Shown here piece by piece: positions 11,842-24,800 of a stretch of DNA of 64,000 nucleotides; positions within the stretch are counted from its first letter, which is position 1, and every line of letters starts with the position of its first letter. The translations under genes and the position numbers were made by a program. Source of the DNA: Quercus robur. Lineage: Eukaryota; Streptophyta; Magnoliopsida; Fagales; Fagaceae. A model generated the notes under the pieces. That model searched no databases and had not been told where the DNA came from. It worked only from the letters and a program-made list of their open reading frames with translations. The stretch spans positions 51,573,406 through 51,637,405 of the forward strand of contig NC_065542.1 of NCBI RefSeq assembly GCF_932294415.1, given 5' to 3'.

Positions 11842-12775
11842 AAACCAATTGGTATTAAGCTATTAATTTGGCTACTGTGCCGCAACAAAAACCAAGCTAA
11901 AGTTGATACACCGAAAATTCTTCTAAAGCAAAATAGAGGTGTTTAAAATTATTTATTTATCTATTTATTTTTTCTCATGTTGGATTAGATGTTAGATTAG
12001 ATTATAACAGTATTAATACAATACTTTTTTTTTTTTCAAAAAAATTAAAGTTAATTGCTTTATTTGTATTCTTTAGTGAAGTTAAAGTTTAAAACAAAGT
12101 TGAATTGTTAATTGGTAACTTTTAAATTATACAAAATTGCTTTTCTTAAATGTTTTTTTTTTTTTTAAATTTGAATTGATGAGACAAATAAGCAATGGGG
12201 GAAGGAAAAGAGAAGATAGAAAATGAAGGCATCACAATCCAACTGATTGCCAAAGTTATCACATTGCCTTATTATTTGAATTAGGGTGGTTTAAGAATTA
12301 TAAATTACGTTCTTTGTTTTTTTTTTTTTATGATATATATGATCCATTTTTCATTTTTACTCAATCAACGCTCTTTTGCCTTTCAACTGGTATTTCTTAT
12401 TCTTTTTTTACATTTAGATATTTCAAAATCTATTCTTTTCAAATTTCTCTCATTTGTGTGTGAGGGTTTGTTTTATTTACTGGCTTAAAAAGTGTTCAAA
12501 TGAATTTTTTTTTTAAAAAAAATAATAAAACTATAACTATTTCAGCCAAATGACTAAAGCAAACTTTACTTAATATTCGGTACATTTATTTGTCTTCACT
12601 CTCTAACAAAGTCATTTTATTCATCTGAAGGTTGAGACTATATATAACATTATTGGTGTTAGAGTTACCTCTATTGGTCTTTGTATTTTTTTTTCTCTTA
12701 AGTTGTAACTTTCATAAGTGAAAATTTACAATTTTTGTTCGACTCTTCCATGCATCGCATTGGCCAACGACTAGT
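11842..12775 (-). mobile_element. AT-rich insertion ending in an ACTAGT / GATGCA hairpin motif
   Basis: It interrupts U3 relative to U1. On the minus strand its right end reads ACTAGTCGTTGGCCAATGCG and continues GATGCATGG, resembling the ends of the elements at 9746, 11099 and 62157. The rest is low-complexity AT-rich sequence with no reading frame. The left boundary is estimated from where similarity to U1 stops, at a small palindrome around accaattggt. Confidence 0.5.
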
Positions 12776-13978
12776 TTGTTTTGATACTATGATCAATATC
12801 CAATTCTCTCAGAAGTTCAAACTGTTACGAAATAGTAAATTTAATCATTTAAGCTATGTTCTAGCATAGTTAGATTATTCTTTTACCTACTGTTAAATGG
12901 TATGGAATATTCTGATAGTCTGTTAATAGCAAGTTGTGTAAGAGAGTCAATGGCGTAGTACGACAAGTAAAACGTGGTTGATGATTCGTAGAATCAAGGG
13001 ACACGGTAACCGACAAATACGAAACTGTTCTAACTCCATTAGAATTATGTTCAGGTCCATTGCATCTCTCAATACGTAGGAGCTTTAAGCTACCCATAAA
13101 GCAATCGGAACGAAAACGTTTTGATCAAAATCGACTGAAAGATTCAAATTGACTAAAGACTTCGAAAATAGACCGTTGTTTTGAGCGAGATGGAATAGGG
13201 TGTTGACTAAAAATTATTTGATATAAGCGGTGGATTACATCCTTCTTTCACATAAACGTTAAGTTCTAAGTACAAGACTCACTGTGAAGTTCACCTTAAT
13301 GTGAGAAAAGGGTGTAACTCACGTAATCCGCAGGATAATTTACGTAATTGACAATGTCAATTTAGTGACAAGTCATTAGTGGGAAATGGCTGTATTCAAA
13401 TAGACTAGCTCTTTCATTAAGTCATTGTCACTACTAAAAAACAAAAGAAACAAAATCCTTAGATGGTAATACAAAAAATTGTGAAATCTTATTGCTACAA
13501 AACTAAGCAATAAAGCAAAAGAAAAAGAAAATACCAAATGTGAAGGTGGGTTCTAATTAGCTTAATTAGTAAAAAAAATTATCAATCATCATAAAACGGA
13601 TGTCATAAATTGAAATTTTATCATATTTATCAAAATAAAATAAAAAATAAAAGTGAATAATAATAGCACTTACCGTGAGACTCAGTTTTAAAGTTGTTTT
13701 TGTTGAAAAAAGTACTTGCAAGTCCCGTGAATAATTAAAGTTATTTTTGTTGAAAAAAGTACTTGCAGATCTCGTAAACAATGCACGAGACCCACTAAAA
13801 AAACGTACCTACCGGAAAACGCTCAAAAAGCATTTACCAAACTCACGCATGATTGAGGAATTCAAAGAGATCAATTAGAAAATAACACGTTAAATCATAC
13901 CTTTAAAAAAAAAAAAAAAAAACCTTGAATCATAGAACTACAATGAAACATCCAATCAATGCTTATAAAATCAGGATT

Positions 13979-14442
13979 TTCTCTCCACGTGGGTCTAGTA
14001 ACAAATAATATGGCTGAACTAACCGCGCTCAGGTAGGGCTTGTCCATGGCATGGACTATGGGATTTAAATTTATTTACCTAGAACTTGATTTTAAAGTGG
14101 TACTAAATTGGTTAACCAATCCCAATACGAGTTTCCCTACTAATATGATGTCTTTAATTTGTGATTGCAGGAATCTCTTAGAGCATGACTGGGAAGTGTG
14201 TATGCACCACATTTACCGTGAAGCAAATTAAAGTGCGGACACTCTGGCAAAGCGGGGAACTCACCAACGGAACCTTTTGACTGTCTATAGTACCTATCCC
14301 AGTTTTGTATATGTTTGCTATGTAAGGGATTTGGCTGGCCTGGGCGTGACTAGACTATGTGCCCTAGGCTCAGATGTTGGTGATGTATGAACATTATATA
14401 ATATAAATAAGACCTCCCGTTTTCCACCCAAAAAAAAAAGAA
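13979..14442 (+). mobile_element. 5'-truncated L1-type LINE fragment (RNase H domain)
   Basis: Translation around 14010-14390 gives the C-terminal part of a plant L1 RNase H-like domain: MAEL, then ELD (second acidic site), and CMHHIYREAN followed by SADTLAKRG (the N.x.ADxLA motif). The frame is broken by TAG at 14034 and TAA just before SADTLAKRG. It ends in an A run at 14430-14440. The fragment lies in U3 and is absent from U1. Confidence 0.72.
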
Positions 14443-15570
14443 TGAATAAATAAATAAAAAAGGTTTGATCCTTGTAGATGAATAAGCATATTATATTGCT
14501 GTCTTATAAAATCTATAAACCTTTATATATATATTTCCTTGAAATATAATTTCGTGCCTAAAAACTTGGTTTAAGATTTTTTTTTTTTTTTTTTAATTCC
14601 TCTTATATAAAAAGTTTCAATTTCATCCTAAAACATTTGAAAGATTGTACTTTCATTTATCTGGGATTAAAAGAATTGCATACATGCCTTATAAAACACC
14701 GTTGTGGTATGTCAAAAAGCTAATGTAGCCTGAAAGAAAAATTGACGGATGGGTAATATTGATACCTTTTAAAATTTTAGTTTAGTCATCAACTTATTGC
14801 AACCCTCTTCTTTCATTTGGGCTTGAATCTCATGTTGTAGGTAACCTATGATTCTACCATATCGCCTCTTCTTTTAAGGGATTGTGGAATATAGAGCCTC
14901 TTACATCACACAACTTGTTTTTAAACATTAAAAAAAAAACACATGTTCCTTAATACCATTTATTATGTCCAAAATAAAATCCTACAAGCAAGGTGAGGAG
15001 GATTTAAACCCAGATTCTCCTCATTGGGAAAAAAAAATCAGATAATGGCATTGTACAAGACTTTTGACTTTAAACCTCATTTAGAGTGATAGAGTCGTTC
15101 AAATGTGCCTATTTATTATCCAGCTCTATATCTTTTCAACCCCTAAATTTTTCTGCTAACTTGTCTCATCTCTTTCTCAATATTTTCATTTTATCTTCTC
15201 CTCTTTATATCTAAGTTTTAAAACAATGTATTTTGTCATTCTGCTTACTTGAACAATAAAAATTTCTCCCAATCCTTGCCTTTCTTTGATGTGATTTTCA
15301 GGATGTGATCACAGTAGCGACATTGTAACAAAGGTAACATGAGACTACATAAATAACTCTGTAAATAATTTTAAAGCAAAAATGCGTTGGTCATCACTTA
15401 GTAATAATACAGGTTATATGGATGCTGTTATAATTCTTTTTTATCTCTCTGCAAAATTTAAAAATGAAATTGTAGGTGTTTCTTGTCATTATCAAGCATT
15501 TTAAAGTGCCAGAGGATGTACCCTCGAAGAAACAAGAAACTTTACACAATTCACTAAACATGTATCTAAC

Positions 15571-16168
15571 TAGGGGTGTTCACCAAACCGCACAAACCGC
15601 AAAAATCGTACTAAAACCGCCCACAAAATAGCATAACCATACCACACCGCAAATAACAATACATCACACTGCATGATGCAATGTGGTTTGCGGTTTTATA
15701 ATATGAAAACCGCACCCTCTCTATATACTAATATATTTATTTATTTTTAATATTAAATATATTATTAATAGTTTAATAACCCTAGTTTTCAAAAAAAAAA
15801 ATAATAATCCTAACAAGTGTTGACTAAAAAAGCCAACCCAAAATAAAGAACAACTAGCTAAATAACTTAAAACTTGGCCAAAAAAGGGGGAAAATTAGTT
15901 TTGGGATGGGTAGGAAATGCCCAAAATTTGAAAAATATATCAACTTCAAACCTCATCTTATACGTAGCACCGCACATGTGACTGCAAAAATGAGATGCGA
16001 TGCAATTATGATTTTGGTTAAACTTTAAACTGCACTACACTACACTGCACCGCACCGCACATGTGACCGCAAAATAAAGTGTTGTGCAGATATGATTTTA
16101 ACCAAACCACATCGCAAAGTGCGGTGCTAATAATGACCCAAAACCGCACCGCACCGCGAACACCCCTG
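15571..16168. mobile_element. hAT-like non-autonomous element, 598 bp, TSD TATCTAAC
   Basis: Ends are TAGGGGTGTTC at 15571 and GAACACCCCTG at 16158, inverted repeats with one mismatch. A perfect 8-bp target duplication TATCTAAC lies at 15563-15570 and 16169-16176, diagnostic for hAT elements. Both subterminal regions are packed with CCGCA/TGCGG repeats in opposite orientation; the centre is AT-rich. No transposase. It is related in design and sequence to 28197-28878. Confidence 0.88.
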
Positions 16169-16176
16169 TATCTAAC

Positions 16177-16684
16177 CGTGCCTATAGGAATAAGACAACA
16201 TCCACAAATTTGAGAACATAAATTTCATTTCAACCAAAGTATATCTTATTGTACACAAATCTGTTGATAACAAAGATTAAAGAATTTTAATAATCTAACA
16301 ATTCCTGTCTTGTTTGGTACATGCAAAAAAGTTTACTTGGTAGCATACAAACAAACAGATTGAACATAAGAATCCTTTCCTCTTCACCATTTTTGAGGGT
16401 CATATCTCTCTGCAACCTTGAGACAACTTTATGTTAACTTGAGGCATATGACTTGACGGCAACAACGATACAATAGCCCTTTACACAAAAAGTAAACTCA
16501 TAGACTACAAATATGTGCCAGGCGTGAAGAAATTGGTTCAATGAGGGGCCAAGAAACACAAAAGGCAGGTGTGAACTGCCAATACTCTAGCCAGCACATT
16601 GGCTCCACTCATGGTAAACTGAGTCCCAGTCCAAATCCTGGGGAAATAGCTTCCAACATTACTCAAAAATCAAAATACTAAAGG
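16177..16684. other. CSLC downstream flank / 3' UTR
   Basis: Between the hAT-like element and the CSLC stop codon. On the minus strand this is the presumed 3' UTR and terminator region. Nothing else is recognised; no clear single polyadenylation signal can be picked from several AATAAA-like words. Confidence 0.4.
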
Positions 16685-17320
16685 TCAACTCACCTGCTCG
16701 CCTATCAAGTCAAGACCAACAATTAAGAAAGTGATCCCTTGAAATAATAGGAAATAGAAGTGAATTCCTTGGGCAGACAACAAGCTTCTCACTGAGGCAG
16801 TTAACAAAATGAATGCAAGAGTAAGTTCCTTCCTATACAACCGGTTTCTTCTAGTTTTACCCATTTTTTTAGATGTCTCTAGTTTGCTCAGCTCTTCAAG
16901 GCCCGAATCTGAGGATGACCTTAGAAGACCGGTAGTTTCCACTAGGGGATCAGATTCCTTCTCAAATGCAACTAGGTCATTCTCTGATGATCTTCCCAAT
17001 TTCTTTGTAACTATCCACTCATAAGAACTTCCAAACCGAAACAATCCAGATATCATGGCATTAAATTTGGTCACAGACATGGTGTTCTCAAAAAGAAGGT
17101 AAGGAACTATAAATGGGATTGATCGTGGTGCTGGGAGAATATTCAAAATAGACATGATTCCTGGAACATAACAAACAACCCAAGCTGGTAGCTGAGCTTC
17201 TGGCAGGAACATGGTCAGGGGGAGAATGATGCAAAAGAGTGTGAACGAATAAAATGGCAGGATGAGCTTCCGTAGGAGGAAGAAAAGAAATATCAAATTG
17301 GCTTTCTTGGCAAAACTCAC
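16685..17320 (-). CDS. CSLC6: CSLC6-like exon 5 (residues 488-698, stop)
   Basis: Starts after TTCCAG| at 17321 with VSFAKKAN and contains the C-terminal membrane spans ([16 protein letters not shown]..., [47 protein letters not shown]). A Ser-rich cytosolic loop ([22 protein letters not shown]) lies between spans. The stop codon is at 16685-16687. Confidence 0.94.
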   Translation of the reverse strand: MSFAKKANLIFLFFLLRKLILPFYSFTLFCIILPLTMFLPEAQLPAWVVCYVPGIMSILNILPAPRSIPFIVPYLLFENTMSVTKFNAMISGLFRFGSSYEWIVTKKLGRSSENDLVAFEKESDPLVETTGLLRSSSDSGLEELSKLETSKKMGKTRRNRLYRKELTLAFILLTASVRSLLSAQGIHFYFLLFQGITFLIVGLDLIGEQVS

Positions 17321-18825
17321 CTGGAACGTCAAAGAAAGTAACATTAGAATGAGATATAAAACATACTTAAAGCTGAAGTACTTAATACCAAACATCAAAG
17401 CCACAGAATGATGAGTTAAAAAACTTAATTGAAGTAATGTCTTAGAAGGATACATTTAAATGATTTTGTTTGCACAACTGTGCATCTTTATGTTTGAAAG
17501 TCTTAATGGAACTTTCATAGTTTGTTTATCGAAGAGAGTGCAATGATTTGTCAACTTCATAATCCATCTTTCCTCATGACCATTTATCAGGTTTCTTAAA
17601 CTTTCATCATATTCAATGTCTTGCAAATAACACCATAAATAAATGAAACTTCCATACCTTAGAACGGAGTATGTCAACAAAGCACAAGCGGAGCAACTGC
17701 ATTGGACCTGAATGCCATCTGTGTTGCTGTTTCTTGTATGCTTCATAGGACTCTGGGAGTTCACAGAGGCACTGCAAGAAGGGGTAAGATCAGAAAAGCA
17801 TATGATTAATCTTAAAACATGTTAAGAAACCCTGTGAATGGGAATACATTATACCCTAACATCATCCAGATATATGAACTTCCACCCACAAAGATGAGCA
17901 CGAACAGCAATGTCCATGTCCTCAACAGTTGTCCGTTCCAACCAGCCACCACAGTCTTCAAGGGCTTTAATTCTCCAAACACCAGCAGTTCCATTGAATC
18001 CAAAGAAGTTGATAAACATGCCATTGACCTGTTGCTCAACCTCAAAGTGGAATGACAAGTTTATGTTCTGCAACCTTGTAAGCAAGTTCTCATCCTTGTT
18101 CACAAATGACCACCTTGTCTGGACTAATGCCAGTTCATCATTCCCCTTCAAAAAAGATCTGAAGTTAGAAAATCAAAACTTAAAGGTCACCAATATCTAC
18201 TTTATAATCTACAAAATGTTTCCATACTAAACAAAAGCACTCAATAAAGTCAATAGATGGTGAATATTGAGGGTTTGGGGAAAAGGAAGAAACTTGAATA
18301 ATTACGCTGACATCAATTAGAATAGCCTCATCAAACTACTATTTCCACAACAGAGTTGAAAAAGAGTTTTCAATCGTATTTAACTTTTTTCCCTCTCTAT
18401 AGGCAATTCAACTCACACACCCATAAGGATTGAACTCATGGTCTCACCCCTCCACCCTTTGTGGGAAAGGAGACACCATTTGGTTCAAAGACAATTGGTG
18501 CTATCAATCACATTCATATTTGCATCCAAACACAAATGTCGTATTGATTAAAGGAATCAATCAACTCCAACATCCAAATTCTTGGGAATGTGATCCCTAG
18601 AAATCTAAAAAGCTTGGAAATGTTAGCATGGCTGTTTGGTTTGATTAGGAATTCACTAAGATTCCCACGAATGTGAGATCCTCTTATATTGGTTTATTCC
18701 TAGGAATCCTATAGGAATTATTGATTTTTCCAAAAATATCTTTGTACATGATAAGCTTGAAATACCTCAATATTTTAATTTTACTCTAAAACATCAATCA
18801 TCCAGTTCCACTAACATTTTCTTTT

Positions 18826-18858
<33 letters not shown>

Positions 18859-21800
18859 GGGGGGGGGGGGGGGGGGTTTGGAACCCATTGAGACACCATA
18901 AAGGAAAGAAAGACCCAGAAAAGGGGGAAAAAAAAAAAAAAAGGAAAAAGAGGACGAAATGGAGATTAAAACAAAATTGAAGCAGTAGTGAGCACCACAT
19001 AGAACAAATGACTAGGGGACGAAAAGGAGATTAAAAGAAAATTGAAGCAGTAGTGAACACTACATAGAAAAATTGACTAGAAAACAAGTATGCAGCTTCC
19101 CTTGGCCATAGGGGTTCCTACATCATGGTAGTGATAAAGCAATGAATTGAGCAACAATTGAGAAGATAGGAGAGGGTTTGTGTAAAGAGAGGAAAGTTTT
19201 AATTTGGTTAGTTGGAGCTATATTAAATGGGATATTATTGTCATTTTATGAAATAAAAATAAAAATAACATTCCCTAGTCATAGTAATGTGGATACTTAC
19301 CAGTTCTGAAGGGGATCGACATTCCCAAAGAAGTAAGTTTTAATGGGAATCTGGATATATGTATGTAGGAATCCATAGGAATATCTTGGTATCCTTATGT
19401 ATGTGCATGACATTTATATTGACAGACAACTATCGACTTCATTTGAGAAGATTGTAAACCACCTAAACAAGTAAACATCTTATTACTCTTGTTTGAAATA
19501 AAAACTATATACATGATTTAACAAAGAACCACATCATTCTGCAAAGTTATGAACAACATGCACAGCTGCCAGTCTAAGAAATGTATCTAGACCGAGGTTT
19601 CTCCTCTTTCTAACATATTTTGTCTCTTACCATAAAAAAAGAAATTGATTTTAATAGAATCAACTACCAGGCTAGTCCAGGTTGTCCACATCACAAATAC
19701 TCCTTGACGTTGTTTATGCTGAAATTTGCACGTGTAATAAGTATTTATATATGTATTGTAGACATAAGCATGGATACAACTTGACAATCTAAACAACGGC
19801 TATTCTATGTAGTGTGCTTTTATATCATAACAGTAACCATTAAGCATGCTCGATAAATTAGAGTAGATTAAATATATCTTTTAAAGTTACCTTAAAATAA
19901 GGAATAGTTTTCTTCAAGAAATCTGGTCCTGGCTGAAAATCTGCATCAAAGATTGCCACAAACTCGTAATCTTTTACATAATCACAGCTCATTGCAGATT
20001 TGAGATTTCCTGCCTTATAGCCAGTGCGAATGAGACGGTGTCTATACAATATGCGAACACCCCTTTGTTGCCATTTCTGTACTTCTGCCTTGATAAGTTG
20101 TTGGACATCTGATTCATCAGAATCATCAAGAACCTGTACAAGCATTCTCTCCTTTGGCCAGTCCTGGATACAAACTGCTGCAATAGATTGTTGGTAAACC
20201 TGTGCAGCACCCAAGGACAGTAGATATTAAGGTTTACTGAGGAAAAAAGGAAAGAAATAATACAAAAAACACTGAAAAACTGAAACAGAACAATATATAC
20301 ATAGATGTGTGTGTGTGTGCAAATAAAAAACCGGCATTGTCAATTCAATGCAAATTTACTATGGATTAAATTAAGAAAAAATTAAAATAAAAATTGAATA
20401 TTTGTGAACGTAAAACAGCAAACAAACATACAAACACACACAATATAATAATAAATGATTATGATTTTCTACATAAAAATAAATGAGAGCTCCTGTCCAT
20501 ATCCAAGTAGGTACTGAAAATCATACAGAACAATGCACATTCTTCACTCTTCTCTCCCTTTACTCTCTCATATCATGTTCTGTAATTATACCTTGAACTT
20601 TATGTTCTTGAAGAAATGTTATAATGTTTTTATTAGTACACAGAAACACACACATAGCCTGTAGGTCTTGAATTCAGGACCCAAATCTTTACCCCATTCT
20701 TATAAAGGAGAAAGTGTCATTTGAGTCAACGCTCGTTGACGTTGAGCATACAGCAACAACAACAACCACCAAACCTTAATCCCAAAATTTTGGGGTTAGC
20801 TATGGATCTCCAACACACCAGTCAGGCTCGGCCACATTTATTCTTTTCTGCCATTCTCTTTTATACAAAGTTATAATCTCTATTACTTCTTTAATTAACA
20901 TGTCCTTTTTTACTACTTCTAGTAATGTTAATTTTAGTCTTCCTTTACCTTTTCCATTCCTTGAATCAACTCACTCTTTCTCACCGGTGCATTAATAGCT
21001 CTCTTCTAAACTAACCAAACCATCTCTTTTTTTTGATAGATAATAACAGTTTTATTGAAAAAAAAAAAGCACAATGAATTTACGATAGTAAACTCACTGC
21101 ACTGAAAAGAATACAAACCAATCAAATAGAAAGGCTAACAGAATTAAGGAAATCAAACAAAGAGTGACAATGCGTAAACCCCCAAACCCGGGACCACTCA
21201 AACAAAGTCCTGAGTAGCAAAGACTTCACACAGTCTACAAGTCTCTCAGTTTCCTCAAAAGTACGGGCATTGCGCTCCTTCCAAATTAACCACATAATAC
21301 AAGCTGGAACCATATTCCACACTTTTGAAGTGTGACTCCCCAACCAATTCCACCATGCAGTAAGAAGAGAAACAACATTCTTCGTCATCACCCACTGAAC
21401 CCCAAACAAACGAAGGACTTCACTCCACAAAGTATAAGCATACTTGCAATGGATCAATAAATGATCCACAATTTCCTCTTCACATCGACAAAGGCAGCAC
21501 CAAACCATCTCAAGCAACTCTCCCTTATTTTTTCATCAATAGGGGCTGTCCTTATCTTTAAACGAATTTCCTTATTTCAAATCTTAACTTTCCTTATATT
21601 CTACCTTTTATCCATCTTAACATTCTTATTCAATTACACTCGTTTAATGAATATGTTACTTCTTAACAGCCCAACATTCAGTACCATTGAGTATAGTTGA
21701 TCCTTTTTTTTAATAGATAGATAGAGTAGGAGAGGGGAGAGTGGGGTTCAAACCACAAAGGACACCATTATCGCAGGGTATCATTGGAACCCCGAGTATA

Positions 21801-24800
21801 GTTGGTTTATTTACATTTAGATTGATGATCGCCGAAAGGCTTATGATATGATAAGTCACTACAGTAACAACAAGTCTTAATCCCAAATTTTTTGGGTTCG
21901 GCTATAGATCCTTAACAAATTAGTTAAGATCAGCTACATGAATTCTTTTCCTCCTTTCTATTCAATCTGAAGTCATATTCTATGTTACTTCCTTAATTGA
22001 CAAGTCCCTTTTTATTACTTCTACTAATGTTATTTTGGGTTTTCCTCTACCTTTTTTAATTCCCTTAACTTAAATCAACTTACTCCTTTTTACAGGTGCA
22101 TTAATCTCTCTCCTCTGAACATAACAACCATCTTAAGCGACCCTTTATCATCTTTTCATCAATAGGAGCTACCCCTATCTTTAAGGGGGTACAAATACAA
22201 TATGATCTGTCATTGCTAAAAGAAAAATTTTCACCATTTTTGGATAACTATGTCACTGCTAAAAGATTTATTGTTAAATGACTTAAATCTGTTACTATTG
22301 GGCAACTTAAGCAGCAACAGAATGAGTCTCTTACATTTACTTTCCAAATATACTCTAACATGTACCATATTTTTATTTTTGTTTACTTATATATTATTTT
22401 TCCAATCCTATCATTACTACCTATTATTTCTCCTCAAGGCAGTCAGAAGGGATCCATTAAGATCAATTCAAATTGGACAAAAAATTTTAATTTTCTACCA
22501 TCTGCATCTTCCCAGTTACAAAATCTACATGCATTCAATCTTTTTAATCAAAGATAAGACAAGAGAAAGCTATCTAAGATAGTTTGGTTATACATGATGA
22601 AGACCTCTAAACACAATAGGAGTATTTGGTTCACTTTGGAGACACAAAGGACAAGAGAAACATCAAATAACAGACTGGTAGAGAGCAGTGAGTGAAGACA
22701 TGAGGACTTCGCAGAAGGCCTGGCCTATACCTTAAGTAGACCAGGATGGAAAAAGAAGACATAGGAGCCAAAACCAAGTTGTATGGACGTGAATTGAGTA
22801 GCATCCAACAGTCTTAGACAAAAGATCTCTTAATTATGCATGCTAATCTTGAGTCACTTTAAAAAAGAATATGTGACATCATTTGAGATGGTAGACAAGC
22901 TTGGCAGTTGGCGCAGCATACTTACAGTTAACAAGGATACAAAAATGTTGCACTATGCAAGACATGGTACAAACTGAAGGAGACAAGAAGTCAATTGTAT
23001 AAACCCATTGTCTTTCATCTCTATTTCTCTTGGCCACATGCTTCAACAGAGAAATTGAATGCAATACACCAAAGAGGAAACTATTGTAAAACTCACATGT
23101 GGTCTCCATAAGGCTTAGGTAGAATCACAATACTTTTCATTATACATGACTCCCATAAATGTGCCAGCATTATAGCTTATACGCAGTGATGAAATTAATT
23201 AAAATCACCTTTTGTTGTTGGTCACAATTTATAAGTGAAGAACTTTTAGTTCCGTTATCTTAGTTCTGCCCCAGGACGTGAAACTGGAATGCTGCTCATC
23301 CTACTCGGTCGCAAATAGTAGCTGTTAGTGTACATGAGGCCCAAGCTCATCAGTGGGCCCAAAACTGTACTACTTTACTGCCCTACTTCATACTATCTAA
23401 GTTGCACTATTGTGGAGTACCACGTATTGTACTTGAATATTGTTACTATTAAATGGCCTCTCTATATATGAAGACCTCCTCAGTACAGTTGTATACAATT
23501 CAATCATATAGAAAATTACATTCTCAAATTTAACATGGTATCAAAGCTAGGTTCCCCATTCTTCATCAACCTCATGGGAATATCCTAATATATGTATCCT
23601 AATCTATTCTAACACTAACAAATACAAGAATTTTTTCATAACCATTGAATTTTGATAAATTTTAAGCCAGAATCATATTTAACTTATGTTTTAGCTTACT
23701 AGTGCAACAACGTCCACAATTGGCCATACAAGAGTTTAGAATCGAAAAACCAACAACTGGTTCAGCAATGGATCCCCAAATTAATCGATCAAGGTCAGCC
23801 ACATGTAATATTTTCCAACATCGTATTTTGTTCAAACTCATACACCCTATTACTTCCTTAATTGATATGTCATTTTTCACTACTTCTATTAATATTTTTC
23901 GTTCCCTCAACCTAAAACAACTTATGCTTTCTCACTAGTGCTACATTTAAAAGCTCTACATTTAATCCCTCTCCTTTAAACATATTTCACAACTCTCAAG
24001 CTATAGGGCCGTGTATAAGTAAATGATCAATAGTCTCCCCATCCCTCTTACACATGCAACACTAATCAATCACAATTACTAAATGCATCCGCAAATTATG
24101 CCTACAAACACATTTTGGATAAATTTCAAGCCAAAACCATCATTTCACTTATGCCTTAGCTTAGCGGTCTTTGAAGAGTTCTATTAACATTGTAAGTTTG
24201 AAAAATCTCTCAATGCTACTTTTATTGCCTTAATCCCTAAGAAGAATGATGTCTCTAATTTTTGAGATTTCAAACCTATTAGCTTGGTATGGAGTATTTA
24301 TAAGATCTTGGTTAAGGTTCTGGCAAATCGTTTGAAAGTGGTGTTAGATCAGTTAATATCTAAATCTCAGAATAGCTTTGTGGGAGGTAGAGAAATCCTT
24401 GATTCAGTCCTCATAGCCAATGAGTGTGTTGAAAGTCAGGTGAAGAGTAAGATTCTGAGAGTGATTTGTTAACTAGATATTGAGAAAGCTTATGACCATG
24501 TGAAGTGGGAGGCTCTTTTATATTTGTTGAAGAGAATGGGCTTTGGGGAGAAATGGTGTAGATGGATTCACATCTACATCTCCACAGTTCAGTTTTTTGT
24601 GTTGGTCAATGGGTCTCCAACTGAATTTTTTGGTAGTTCAAGAGGTTTGAGACATGGGGATACGCTATCTCCAATGTTATTTTTGGTCATGATGGAGGTG
24701 TTTAGTAGGATGTTGAAGAGAATGGAGGGGCAGGTTACTTCATGGCTTTAGAGCAGATGGTAGGAGAGGTGGAGGGGAATGTGTTTCGCACTTGCTATTT

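Larger units (their letters stand above)
11483..15515. repeat. Tandem-array unit U3 (expanded by insertions)
   Basis: Matches U1 in order: 11529-11840 to 4432-4760, 12780-13390 to 4785-5360, 13440-13640 to 5440-5640, 13850-13975 to 5765-5930, and 14455-15500 to the later part of U1 and U2. Extra blocks at 11842-12775, 13660-13845 and 13979-14442 explain its greater length. The 13680-13785 block contains a short tandem pair around gttgaaaaaagtacttgca. Confidence 0.78.
20751..21820 (-). mobile_element. RTE-like LINE 3' fragment (i), interrupted twice
   Basis: On the minus strand it ends in a TTG repeat (plus strand: cagcaacaacaacaacc) next to TTTTGGGATTAAGGTTTGG, as I recall for plant RTE LINEs. 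The body resembles the fragments at 21862, 23655 and 26525. It is split by an L1 fragment at 21027-21498 and a short SINE at 21700-21793. No intact frame. Confidence 0.58.
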
